A DNA stretch of 64,000 bases, taken from assembly GCA_017631375.1 (NCBI GenBank), contig JAGBTK010000054.1:1-64000 (forward strand), in the 5' to 3' direction. The DNA comes from Tidjanibacter sp. (GTDB taxonomy: Bacteria; Bacteroidota; Bacteroidia; Bacteroidales; Rikenellaceae). Both the position numbers and the translations under genes were made by a program. Under the pieces are notes generated by a model. The model was not told the DNA's origin and made no database searches. It worked only from the letters and a program-made list of their open reading frames with translations. Numbering within the stretch: the first letter of the stretch is position 1; every line of letters starts with the position of its first letter. This document shows, one piece after another, positions 1-8,299 of this stretch.

Positions 1-1477
1 AGACACCAAACTTACTGAGGATGGTGCTAAGGCTCTGTTGGCAGAGATGGCGATGGATGGCGTTATTAAGGAGAATAATGCAACCGTCTATGTGCTCAAC
101 CCCGTAGGCGATAAGTATGATAATAAGGCCGATTTTGATGCTTTTGTAGAGATGTTCAATATGGTGGCTCGCTCGGGTAACCTGAAGGTGATTGGTATCG
201 GTAATGGTGCTACTTTCGTTAACTCAGCACTTGCTATGGGTGAGGCTGCAAGCCACATTGCAGGTATTCTGACTATTGGTGGTAAGCAGGCTAAGGCTCC
301 CGCTGAGTCGTACGGTGTGCCTGCTTATGTTGCCGGAAAGGGAGCAGCGAAGGTTGCCAAGAGTTATATCGCTATCAATAAGGCAGTGGCCGATGGTGAT
401 ATCTACGCAAATCCCGAAGAGCCTCTGTTGCGAGTGGTTGTTAATGAGAATGCAGATGCATCGCTCGCTGAGGTTTTTGCTGACGCTTGGGTTAAGGTGT
501 TCCGCCGTAACTATCGTTTCAATAACTACAAGCACACTCAGTATGAGGGTGGTAAATTTGGACAGTATGGCGCATACGAGTTGGAGCCCTATCTTATCCA
601 CGAGGATTTGGGTGTGACCCGTGAGGTTGTCATCACCGAACAGCGCAATGGTCTGCCCTGGTTGTGGTACGAGTATTGGCCCGAGGGTTTGAAAGAGAGC
701 GCAGCTGAGAAGAGCGTGCCCGTTATGGTGCTTCTCCATGGCAATACCAACGACCCTCGTACTCAGGCAGAGACCTCAGGCTTTATCCAGGTGGCTGCAA
801 AGGAGCGTTTCTTTGTGGTTGAGATGGAGTGGCAGGGCAGTCGCAACTATGGTGCTATGGGTAACGACGGTGTGGAGCAGGTGCTCTATCAGTTGTTTAA
901 TAAGTATCCCCAGCTTGACCCCTCACGCGTATATGCAGAGGGTCTTTCGGCAGGCTCTATGACCGCAACCAATCTCGGTGTTCGCAAATCGTATCTCTTC
1001 ACCGCTGTTGGTGGCCACTCGGGCGGTGTTATGGGTAACAACGCCGCTATGTGGGCAGATGCTACTCAGAAGCGAGGTGCTGTTGAGGTGCCTTATTGCT
1101 CGGTGCTCGGTACTGCAGATATGGTTGTGCCCTTTATCACCCCTGCACGCTGGAAAGGCAATGGCTATCTCAATGCCTGGAACATCTATCAGCAGATGAA
1201 CGGTATGCCCGTAATTGATGAATTGGACTTTGAGGTAGACCCAATCTTTGGCTTTGAGTTGCAGGACCGTAAGCAGATTGTTACCAATAAGGGTGGTGGT
1301 TTGGTTGTAGAGATGGGAACTCAATATAAGGGTAATGTGCCTATGATCCAGATTATTGCAGTTATGGATTACGGCCATTGGAATTTCCAGCCCACTGCTC
1401 AGATGATGTGGGACTTCTTCAAACAGTACTCTCGTGACCCCGAAACAAAAAAACTCATTTATCACGGAGATAAGTAG
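1..1477 (+). CDS. PHB-depolymerase-like alpha/beta hydrolase (5' partial)
   Basis: The frame is open to the left edge, so the true start lies outside the window; about 492 residues are visible. The C-terminal half is an alpha/beta hydrolase of the polyhydroxybutyrate depolymerase/feruloyl esterase type. The nucleophile elbow GLSAGS is at 941-958, a likely acid Asp lies in GTADM (1118-1120) and a likely catalytic His in DYGHW (1376-1378). The N-terminal part reads like a second hydrolase half with a degenerate elbow (GIGNGA, near 194-208) in which Ser is replaced by Asn. The product is probably a secreted esterase, but no signal peptide can be seen because the start is missing. It converges on the next gene, with a hairpin terminator between them. 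The substrate is unknown. Confidence 0.75.
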   Translation, partial: DTKLTEDGAKALLAEMAMDGVIKENNATVYVLNPVGDKYDNKADFDAFVEMFNMVARSGNLKVIGIGNGATFVNSALAMGEAASHIAGILTIGGKQAKAPAESYGVPAYVAGKGAAKVAKSYIAINKAVADGDIYANPEEPLLRVVVNENADASLAEVFADAWVKVFRRNYRFNNYKHTQYEGGKFGQYGAYELEPYLIHEDLGVTREVVITEQRNGLPWLWYEYWPEGLKESAAEKSVPVMVLLHGNTNDPRTQAETSGFIQVAAKERFFVVEMEWQGSRNYGAMGNDGVEQVLYQLFNKYPQLDPSRVYAEGLSAGSMTATNLGVRKSYLFTAVGGHSGGVMGNNAAMWADATQKRGAVEVPYCSVLGTADMVVPFITPARWKGNGYLNAWNIYQQMNGMPVIDELDFEVDPIFGFELQDRKQIVTNKGGGLVVEMGTQYKGNVPMIQIIAVMDYGHWNFQPTAQMMWDFFKQYSRDPETKKLIYHGDK

Positions 1478-1494
1478 TACTACAATTTATAACT

Positions 1495-1525
1495 AAAAAC
1501 AGCCGAGCAAATCTCGGCTGTTTTT
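1495..1525. terminator. Bidirectional intrinsic terminator
   Basis: An inverted repeat with arms ACAGCCGAG and CTCGGCTGT around a 5-base CAAAT loop is flanked by A-run and T-run. It sits between convergent genes ending at 1477 and 1534, so it can serve both strands. Confidence 0.85.
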
Positions 1526-1533
1526 AGTTTGTT

Positions 1534-2535
1534 TTAGAAGAGTTTCAGGTTGTCGAAACTTGGGGTGAGTTTGCCTTGCTCGATGTTGTGGATTATCTCT
1601 ACCACCTTGTCGTTCATCGGGGTAGGGCACCCCACCTTTCTGCCAAAGTCCGATACTGCTCCGTTGATTGCATCGACCTCTGTGAGTTTGCCCTTCTCTA
1701 TATCTTGCAGCATACTTGCTTTGAGTTTAGCGTGTTTGCGGATGGCAATGGGGATGATAAAGAAAGAGATAGCCTTTTTAACAGCTCCCTTATAGTCGAG
1801 TAGTTTGACAATATCTTTGCCCTGCACAGGCTCGATGCGGATACCGCCTGCCGCACAAACATCAATACACTCCTTAATGAGTGCCTGTACAATACGGCGC
1901 GAGTTGCGTTCACCTGCTGCCTCACCAAAGGTGCAACCCAGCACCGCACTCATACCCGAGAACGAGGCATTGATAAGGAGCTTGCTCCAGCGAGTGCCGA
2001 TGAAATTCTCCTCTACATCGACCGTACCCATCAACTCCAACAGCTCCTTGACCTTGTCAAAGTGTTTGTTGCGCTGCGGGGTGATTGCCCCAAGTGAGAA
2101 CGAGAGTGCATCAGGACTGCTTGTCAGTTCGCATACGCCCGGCTCGCACATCGTTGCACCCCACGCAACGGTGCAGCCAAGTACACGCTCTGCTCCGATA
2201 ATGTCGGCAATACCTGGCTCGGGAAGTCCGTTCTGGAAAGTTACCAAAACACCATCCTCTGCGAGATACTCTTTGAGCATTGTTACAACCTCAGTGTTGT
2301 GCTGTTGTTTGGTCATCAGGAAAATGGTATCATACTTGCCGCTCATTTGGTCGGGAGTGTATGCTACCACCTTTTGTGTAAACTCTACCGTGCCAACTAC
2401 CTTAGCCCCATTGGTTTGGAGTGCCTCAATGTGGGCTTTGTTGCGGTTGATTAATTCTATCTCTGCACCACCTTTGGTGATATATGCTCCGAGTATTGTG
2501 CCGAGCGAGCCGGCACCGTAAATTGCTACACGCAT
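1534..2535 (-). CDS. panE: 2-dehydropantoate 2-reductase (ketopantoate reductase)
   Basis: 333 residues, the normal length for ApbA/PanE. The N-terminal Rossmann motif GAGSLGTILG binds NADPH, and the C-terminal helical domain follows from about residue 180. The enzyme reduces ketopantoate to pantoate in cytosolic pantothenate/CoA synthesis. Family members vary in substrate, so another 2-keto acid remains possible. It is a single gene with its own TAnnTTTG promoter just upstream. Confidence 0.8.
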   Translation of the reverse strand: MRVAIYGAGSLGTILGAYITKGGAEIELINRNKAHIEALQTNGAKVVGTVEFTQKVVAYTPDQMSGKYDTIFLMTKQQHNTEVVTMLKEYLAEDGVLVTFQNGLPEPGIADIIGAERVLGCTVAWGATMCEPGVCELTSSPDALSFSLGAITPQRNKHFDKVKELLELMGTVDVEENFIGTRWSKLLINASFSGMSAVLGCTFGEAAGERNSRRIVQALIKECIDVCAAGGIRIEPVQGKDIVKLLDYKGAVKKAISFFIIPIAIRKHAKLKASMLQDIEKGKLTEVDAINGAVSDFGRKVGCPTPMNDKVVEIIHNIEQGKLTPSFDNLKLF

Positions 2536-2570
2536 ATTGTTATAGGTTTAATAGGTTATTGTTATTTCTG

Positions 2571-2578
2571 CAAAGTTA
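2571..2578 (-). promoter_or_regulatory. Putative -7 box for panE
   Basis: Read on the minus strand this is TAACTTTG, matching the Bacteroidota -7 consensus TAnnTTTG, 36 nt upstream of the start codon. No convincing -33 TTG is seen. Confidence 0.45.
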
Positions 2579-2662
2579 ATCTTTTTGCCATATTACGATG
2601 AATGCTCAGGGTAATAATTCTCAAAAAATGGAGCAATGATATGGGGAAAACCAAAAAATGAT

Positions 2663-2670
2663 TATCTTTG
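2663..2670 (+). promoter_or_regulatory. Putative -7 box for tRNA-Gln
   Basis: TATCTTTG matches the TAnnTTTG consensus and lies 22 nt before the mature tRNA 5' end, as expected for a short leader. Confidence 0.55.
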
Positions 2671-2692
2671 TGCCGCCGTTAGGCACCGTGTT

Positions 2693-2763
2693 TGAGCTAT
2701 GGTGTAATGGTAACACAGCAGATTTTGGTTCTGTCGTTCTGGGTTCGAGTCCCGGTAGCTCAA
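2693..2763 (+). tRNA. tRNA-Gln (anticodon TTG)
   Basis: The full cloverleaf can be drawn by eye. The acceptor stem is TGAGCTA/TAGCTCA. The D arm contains TAATGGTAA. The anticodon stem GCAGA/TCTGT encloses the loop TTTTGGT with anticodon TTG. The T arm is CTGGG-TTCGAGT-CCCGG, and the discriminator base is A. The 3' CCA is not encoded. It has its own promoter and terminator. Confidence 0.95.
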
Positions 2764-2764
2764 C

Positions 2765-2803
2765 AAAAAAAGGACTTCTTCATTTGAAGAAGTCCTTTTT
2801 TTG
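2765..2803. terminator. Bidirectional terminator after tRNA-Gln
   Basis: A perfect 10-bp stem (GGACTTCTTC/GAAGAAGTCC) with a 4-base loop is flanked by A-run and T-run. It lies between tRNA-Gln on the plus strand and the alkaline phosphatase gene ending from the minus strand. Confidence 0.9.
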
Positions 2804-2822
2804 TTACCTATAAAACCAGTTA

Positions 2823-3914
2823 TTACTCAACGAGGCCGAGAAGTTTCTGCATCTTTTTAGCAATGTCGGTGTTCTCCATCACGCCCGAGAACTCCTCTGC
2901 GCCCTCGCCGTATGCGTAGATAGGAAGCCAGGTTGCCGAGTGGCCGGTAGTGCCAAACTCATACTTAACGCCCTGCTCGGGAAGAGTGAAGTCTGTCTTA
3001 CCCGAAACGAGGCTCAGACCGCCGGTCTCGTGGTCGGCAGTAACAACTACCAATGTGCCGGGGTGGGTGTCTGCAAAGTCGAAAGCAACCTTAACTGCGT
3101 TGTCAAAGTCAACAGTCTCCTCGTAGATTTTCACCATATTGTTATCGTGGCCACCGCCGTCAATCTGCGAGCCCTCAATCATCACGAAGAAACCCTTCTT
3201 CGAGTTGTTCGAGAGAATCTCCAAAGCCTTTGCAGTTGCACCGGGGAGGTAATCCTTGCTGCGACCCTGACCGATGGTAGGCATTGCGTTAGGAGCCAGC
3301 AGTGCTGCTACCTTACCCTCGGTAACACCATCCAACTCAGCCATATCGGTTGCTACGGTAAAGCCCTTTGCTTTGAGCTCCTCAGCCAGGTTGCGACCAT
3401 CTCTACGCTCCATAAAGAAACGAGTACCACCACCAATAAAGAGGTCGATGTCGGCCTCCAAGTAGTCCAGAGCGATGTTATCCTCTGCGTAACGAGTCTC
3501 CTCGTGTGCTACAAACGAAGCGGGAGTAGCGTTTGTTACCGAGTAGGTAGCAACCACGCCTGTTGCATAGCCTGCTGCCTGAGCAAGCTCACGGGTGCTG
3601 GGAACGGGATTCTTGTCTACATCCACGCCAATTGCACTGTTGTAGGTCTTGTGACCGGTAGCAAGTGCAGTGCCCGAGGCTGCCGAGTCGGTCACACGGT
3701 TGTTAGCCGAGTAGCTCTTCTGCAAGCCGATATACTCAGCACGCTCCATAGCCAGAGGCTCCCAATTGTTGATAAGCGACACACCTGATACCTGTGCCAA
3801 ACCCATACCATCGCCAATGAGGAAGATAATGTTCTTCACCTTAGGCTCATTTGAACACGATACTGCCAAAAGTGCAGTTGCGCATACGAATAATGTTCTT
3901 ACAATCTTTTTCAT
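2823..3914 (-). CDS. Alkaline phosphatase, lipoprotein
   Basis: 363 residues of the PhoA family. A lipoprotein-type signal ends LLAVSC with the lipid-bearing Cys at residue 20. The metal-site motif GDGMG holds Asp35. TDSAASG holds Ser77, which corresponds to nucleophile Ser102 of E. coli PhoA. A later Zn site is in TADHETGG and the final His in TTGHSATW. It hydrolyses phosphomonoesters in the periplasm, anchored by lipid. It is 17 nt downstream of the PEP-synthase-like gene on the same strand, so the two are probably co-transcribed. It is shorter than E. coli PhoA, as in many Bacteroidota homologues. Confidence 0.9.
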   Translation of the reverse strand: MKKIVRTLFVCATALLAVSCSNEPKVKNIIFLIGDGMGLAQVSGVSLINNWEPLAMERAEYIGLQKSYSANNRVTDSAASGTALATGHKTYNSAIGVDVDKNPVPSTRELAQAAGYATGVVATYSVTNATPASFVAHEETRYAEDNIALDYLEADIDLFIGGGTRFFMERRDGRNLAEELKAKGFTVATDMAELDGVTEGKVAALLAPNAMPTIGQGRSKDYLPGATAKALEILSNNSKKGFFVMIEGSQIDGGGHDNNMVKIYEETVDFDNAVKVAFDFADTHPGTLVVVTADHETGGLSLVSGKTDFTLPEQGVKYEFGTTGHSATWLPIYAYGEGAEEFSGVMENTDIAKKMQKLLGLVE

Positions 3915-3931
3915 TTTTACTCTATTTTTAG

Positions 3932-6916
3932 TTAGTCAATATTCTCTATCTCTTGTTTAACAATTGCTTTATTGCTCAAACCATCTACATATATATAGAG
4001 AGGTTTGTCGAAACGTACTCTGCGCACATACTCAGTCTCCTCTACGGCCGGCATTGCGTCGAGTACCTCCTCGTTGAATATGCCATCGCCCATATAGGGA
4101 TTTATTGTGAGGTAGCCCACGCCAAACGATGTCAGATTCTGGAAGAAGTGGGTACCCTGGCTCGGGTCGACACGGAAGTTATCCAATCCACACTCAACAA
4201 TTACCCTCGCTTCACTAATCTGCACCCAGCTAACGGGTATGCCCAACCACGGGTCGCTCGAACCCCATCGACCAGGACCAATGAGTACATAGCCCTTCTG
4301 CTCAGCCTTCATACGGTTGTTTATTGCCTGCACCTGCTCGGCAATGGTGCGTGTTGCTGCCGAGTCAAAACTCTTGCGCTTTACATATACAATATCTGTA
4401 ACGCCATCGGTCTTGCCAATACCAATCGCACTCTCCGAGTAGATAATTTCGCCTTTGTGCTCCACCTTGTCCCAATCGAGTCGTGCGCCCTCCATCTCCT
4501 CGGCGATAGGGCGTATCTGCAAGAGGTTTAATGCCTTAGGCTCACCGTTGGGGGTATCCATATTGACAGCAAACTCTATCTCTATATTGCAGCGGGTTTC
4601 GCGTTGATATACCTGCAACAATTCACATAGGATCTCCGATAGCGGGAAAGTGCCATATTTTAATATATGTGCGCATGTAATCACTTTTCTACCCTCGGCG
4701 AAGGGAGAATCTACCAACATCTGGCTCTGCATATCCCAGGTGCTGCTGACATGTCGCATAGCCTTCAAGCCCTTAGCCGATATCAAATCGAGCTTGGCGA
4801 TATTTACTGCCTCATCAAGCGATGTTTTGAACTTTTCGGGTGAGGTGCTTAGTGCATATATCTTGCGCTGAGTTTCGCGCAGTGCCAATTCGGGAGTGGA
4901 AAGTTGCAAGATGTGCTTGGGGTAGCGGGGCGAGAAACGCAATACCTGTTCGCCATCCACCACAGCCTTGCCAAGTCCGCAAGCCAACTTCACAACACCA
5001 TCCTCAGGCTTCTCGTCACCAATGGGGTAGAAATTCATCGAGCGAGCAACACCCGAAAGGGTGGGGAGGAAGTAGCCACCATCCTCGCTACCGCATACAT
5101 CCTGAATCACAATAGCCATCTTTTCGTCGCTAATCACATTGTTGGTGGCTGTGATGTATGCCCTTGATGACGCAAAATATACTGAAGCATAGACACTCTT
5201 GATTGCTCGCGATAGCATACGCATCATCTGATCGTCACCTGCCTTGGGTATCATATATGTTGAATATACGCCTGCAAATGGCTGGTAATAAGAGTCTTCC
5301 AGCTTACTACTTGAACGTATGGCCAGCGGTCCCTTAGTGTAGCGGATATATACTCTCAGAGAGTCAAGTAGTGCCTGAGGCAATCTTGACGATACGAACT
5401 CCGAGAGGATATCCTCGTCACTCATATCTGAGTTGATAACATATTGCAACTCATTCTCGCGGATAAATTCGTCAAAATAGTCGGTTGTAACAACCACCGT
5501 GCGCGGAATGGTTATGCGCACCCCTTCCCATTTGTTGTAGGTGCGGTATTTCTGCAACATACTGTTAAGGAAGGCCAAACCGCGAGCCTTGCCACCGAGC
5601 GAGCCATTACCCATACGGGCAAACCAGATAGTGTCGTCGTAGGTGTGGTTGTCAAATTTAGCCACCACGGCCTGACCAAGATACCTGCGATACTCGGTGA
5701 TATTATGGATGATAAATTGGCGAATTTCGTCCGTGGTATTGAAGTTGTCGGGACTGAATCCCTTGAACATCTTGCCCAGGAAGAACAGACCTCGCGAGAG
5801 CAACCACTTTGATATCATATTTTGCGATGTACCGTAGGTGAGAATCTTCTCGGGCAGCCAACTGATTGTGTCCTGCAACTCTCTGAGGTCTTTTACACGC
5901 GCCACCTCAATACCTGTCTCCGGCTCTTTGAATACCAAATCGCCAAAGGCAAACTCACTGCGAATATAGTCATTGAGCTGGAGGAGCAGTGTCTTGGAGC
6001 GTTTCTCAAGGAAACCCACGCCCAACTCATCTGCCTTTACCCTTATACTCTTCTGCGACGACTGTAAGAGAAATGGCATAAGTGGCGACTCCGACTTGAT
6101 AAGGCGGCAGAGGTCGATACCGGCATCAAGCTTCTCGGTGTCGGTATCATCGCCGGGGTTTATTACAAATCCCACATCGGAGATAACGCCCAGCAGATTT
6201 TCGCGATATTTATTATAGATGCCCACAGCCTCGCTATAGCTTGTGGCGAGGAGAATTTTGGGACGGGCACGCTTACGCATCATTGATTGCTGCTCGTTGA
6301 GAGCCTCATCGGAGGCGGAGGTGTGCTGGATTATCAGCTTGTAGATTGTGGGGAGGTAGGTGGAGTAGTAACGCACCGAGTCCTCAACCAACATAATGGC
6401 CTGAACACCAACATCAAGGATGTCGTGTTCGGCATTCATCTTATCCTCAATAAGTTTTACGATGGCGAGTATAAGATCTGCCGAGCCCTGCCAGCAGAAG
6501 ATGTAGTCAATAGATGAGGTGTCCTGCTCGGCAAGTCTGCGACGCACGGCGTGTGAGTAGCTGAACAGCAATACTACGGGCAGATTGGGAAACTTTGCCT
6601 TTACATTACGCGAGAAGGTGATAGGATCCATCTCACCCACATTGTACATTGTGATTACCAGATCAAACTCGGTTTTGCCACAAAGTAGCTCCATAGCCTC
6701 CTCTGTCGACTCGGCGCGTGCAATCATCAGTGGGTTGTTCAGGTTCAGTCCGCTATACTCCTGGTTGATTTGCGACTCGATTCGACCATCTTCTTCGAGT
6801 GAAAAGCCGTCGTAACTATTGCAGACAAGCAATACATTACGAATACGCCCTTTCATTAGCGCGCGGTAATCGACATCGCCAACAACCATTTCTCGTTCCA
6901 ATGTTGAGTAATCCAT
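3932..6916 (-). CDS. Double receiver-like / PEP-synthase nucleotide-binding domain fusion
   Basis: 994 residues. Residues about 25-160 form a receiver-like fold beginning VLLVCNSYD. Residues about 170-320 look like a second receiver, with MLVED near 175-179, ISDVG near 245-249 and a Lys near 305. From about residue 430 comes the N-terminal ATP-binding domain of pyruvate phosphate dikinase/PEP synthase: SLGGKARGLAF, then RSSS (534-537), ending in the family signature LLQIRPI (798-804). The phosphohistidine swivel domain (TSHAA-type motif) and the PEP/pyruvate barrel that normally follow are absent. They are replaced by about 190 residues of unassigned sequence. It is therefore not a complete PEP synthase. 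It may be a regulatory or phosphotransfer protein that uses ATP. The alkaline phosphatase gene follows after 17 nt. Confidence 0.75.
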   Translation of the reverse strand: MDYSTLEREMVVGDVDYRALMKGRIRNVLLVCNSYDGFSLEEDGRIESQINQEYSGLNLNNPLMIARAESTEEAMELLCGKTEFDLVITMYNVGEMDPITFSRNVKAKFPNLPVVLLFSYSHAVRRRLAEQDTSSIDYIFCWQGSADLILAIVKLIEDKMNAEHDILDVGVQAIMLVEDSVRYYSTYLPTIYKLIIQHTSASDEALNEQQSMMRKRARPKILLATSYSEAVGIYNKYRENLLGVISDVGFVINPGDDTDTEKLDAGIDLCRLIKSESPLMPFLLQSSQKSIRVKADELGVGFLEKRSKTLLLQLNDYIRSEFAFGDLVFKEPETGIEVARVKDLRELQDTISWLPEKILTYGTSQNMISKWLLSRGLFFLGKMFKGFSPDNFNTTDEIRQFIIHNITEYRRYLGQAVVAKFDNHTYDDTIWFARMGNGSLGGKARGLAFLNSMLQKYRTYNKWEGVRITIPRTVVVTTDYFDEFIRENELQYVINSDMSDEDILSEFVSSRLPQALLDSLRVYIRYTKGPLAIRSSSKLEDSYYQPFAGVYSTYMIPKAGDDQMMRMLSRAIKSVYASVYFASSRAYITATNNVISDEKMAIVIQDVCGSEDGGYFLPTLSGVARSMNFYPIGDEKPEDGVVKLACGLGKAVVDGEQVLRFSPRYPKHILQLSTPELALRETQRKIYALSTSPEKFKTSLDEAVNIAKLDLISAKGLKAMRHVSSTWDMQSQMLVDSPFAEGRKVITCAHILKYGTFPLSEILCELLQVYQRETRCNIEIEFAVNMDTPNGEPKALNLLQIRPIAEEMEGARLDWDKVEHKGEIIYSESAIGIGKTDGVTDIVYVKRKSFDSAATRTIAEQVQAINNRMKAEQKGYVLIGPGRWGSSDPWLGIPVSWVQISEARVIVECGLDNFRVDPSQGTHFFQNLTSFGVGYLTINPYMGDGIFNEEVLDAMPAVEETEYVRRVRFDKPLYIYVDGLSNKAIVKQEIENID

Positions 6917-6941
6917 CGTGTAGTATTTTTATGATTAACTA

Positions 6942-6949
6942 CAAAGTTA
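6942..6949 (-). promoter_or_regulatory. Putative -7 box for the PEP-synthase-like/phosphatase operon
   Basis: Minus-strand TAACTTTG lies 25 nt before the start codon. A TTG is present upstream (6974-6976) but at 24-nt spacing, longer than the usual 19-21. Confidence 0.4.
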
Positions 6950-7036
6950 TGATTTTTTTCTGTTTTTTGTTCTCAAAAAATAAGGCTGACCAAAAATAAT
7001 TTAGTCAGCCTTCAAATTTTTTCGATAAATATCTTA

Positions 7037-8206
7037 CTATCGCTTGCTCCAAGCCTCGTAGATGCGGTCAAGTGCGGTCTGTACCATCTCGCGTGAGGTT
7101 GCAAGGTTGATTCGCATAAAGCCTCGACCCTCCTCGCCAAATGAAGAACCGTCGTTCAGACCAACATGAGCCTCTGTAGCCAGGAATTTGCAGAGCTCCT
7201 CGTGGGTCATACCCAAGCCACGGAAGTCCAACCACATCATATAAGTACCTTCGCTGGGCTTTGCCACAACCTCGGGCATCTTCTCGGCAAAGAAGTCACT
7301 GACGAGAGTCATATTGCCCTTAATGTAATCAAGAAGCTGCTCCAACCACTCGTCACCCTCGTTGTATGCGGCAATCAGTGTTGCATTGCCAAAGAGGTTG
7401 CCCTGCTCGACATGGTAGCGATTGAGCTCCTCGCGTACCTTAGCGCGGAGTGCCTCGCCGGGGGTAATCATTACCGAGGTAGAAAGGCCTGCGATGTTGA
7501 AGGTCTTTGTAGGTGCGATAAGGGTTACGGTACGCTCCATAAGTTCGGGAGAGAGCGAAGCGAGGTGGGTGTGGTGGTATGGTTTTTGAATCAGGTCGGA
7601 GTGGATCTCGTCGCTGATAATGTTTACATTATGCTTGATACACAACTCACCAATCTTACGGAGTTCCTCCTCAGTGAAAACACGACCTGTAGGATTGTGA
7701 GGGTTGCAGAAGAGGATAGCACGAGCCTCGGCCAACTTCTTGTCCATCAGCTCAAAGTCAATCTCGAAATGGCCCTCATTGTTTACCATAGGACAGTTAA
7801 CAACCTTACGACCATTAGCCTTGATCTGTGCCGCAAACGGGGGATAGGTAGGAGGCAAAATCAATACGCCATCGCCCTCCTCAGTCAGCGCGCGGATAGC
7901 AAACGAGAAGCCGGCAACAACACCTGGAGTGAAGTCAATCCAACCCTTTTTGATGTCCCAATTGTTGTGTCGCTTTACCCAATTGATGATTGCACCATAG
8001 TAGTCATCTTCGCGAATACCGTAGCCAAAGCAGGGGTGCATTGCGCGACGCATAATAGCATCAATAATAAAAGGAGCAGCGGGGAAATCCATATCTGCAA
8101 TCCACATCGGGAGTACATCCTCGGTGCCAAAGGTCTCTTTCAGTGTGTCGTACTTTATGCACGAGGAGCCTGAACGTTTGACGATAGTATCAAAATCGTA
8201 GGTCAT
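7037..8206 (-). CDS. MalY/PatB-family PLP-dependent C-S lyase (cystathionine beta-lyase-like)
   Basis: 389 residues from the chosen start MTYDFDTIVKR, which matches the usual MalY/PatB N-terminus; an in-frame ATG 14 codons upstream gives an atypical leader. Fold-type I aminotransferase features are present: the substrate-loop motif LPMWIADMDF, then NPHNPTGR, the SDEIHSD aspartate, and the Schiff-base Lys in APTKTFNIAGL. It probably cleaves cystathionine or cysteine to pyruvate, ammonia and a thiol in the cytosol. An aminotransferase role cannot be excluded. It is divergent from the RluB gene, with overlapping promoters. Confidence 0.85.
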   Translation of the reverse strand: MTYDFDTIVKRSGSSCIKYDTLKETFGTEDVLPMWIADMDFPAAPFIIDAIMRRAMHPCFGYGIREDDYYGAIINWVKRHNNWDIKKGWIDFTPGVVAGFSFAIRALTEEGDGVLILPPTYPPFAAQIKANGRKVVNCPMVNNEGHFEIDFELMDKKLAEARAILFCNPHNPTGRVFTEEELRKIGELCIKHNVNIISDEIHSDLIQKPYHHTHLASLSPELMERTVTLIAPTKTFNIAGLSTSVMITPGEALRAKVREELNRYHVEQGNLFGNATLIAAYNEGDEWLEQLLDYIKGNMTLVSDFFAEKMPEVVAKPSEGTYMMWLDFRGLGMTHEELCKFLATEAHVGLNDGSSFGEEGRGFMRINLATSREMVQTALDRIYEAWSKR

Positions 8207-8245
8207 ATATCGGATAATGTTGTATAAAATAATTCTTTCGGAGCA

Positions 8246-8253
8246 CAAATATA
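8246..8253 (-). promoter_or_regulatory. Putative -7 box for the MalY/PatB-type gene
   Basis: Minus-strand TATATTTG lies 40 nt upstream of the chosen start codon. It is only 13 nt from the oppositely directed box of the RluB gene. Confidence 0.5.
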
Positions 8254-8266
8254 CAAAAAATTAGAT

Positions 8267-8274
8267 TACATTTG
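8267..8274 (+). promoter_or_regulatory. Putative -7 box for the RluB-type gene
   Basis: TACATTTG fits TAnnTTTG and lies 26 nt upstream of the chosen ATG at 8300. Confidence 0.5.
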
Positions 8275-8299
8275 CACACATTATTTTTTGAAAAGCGAA

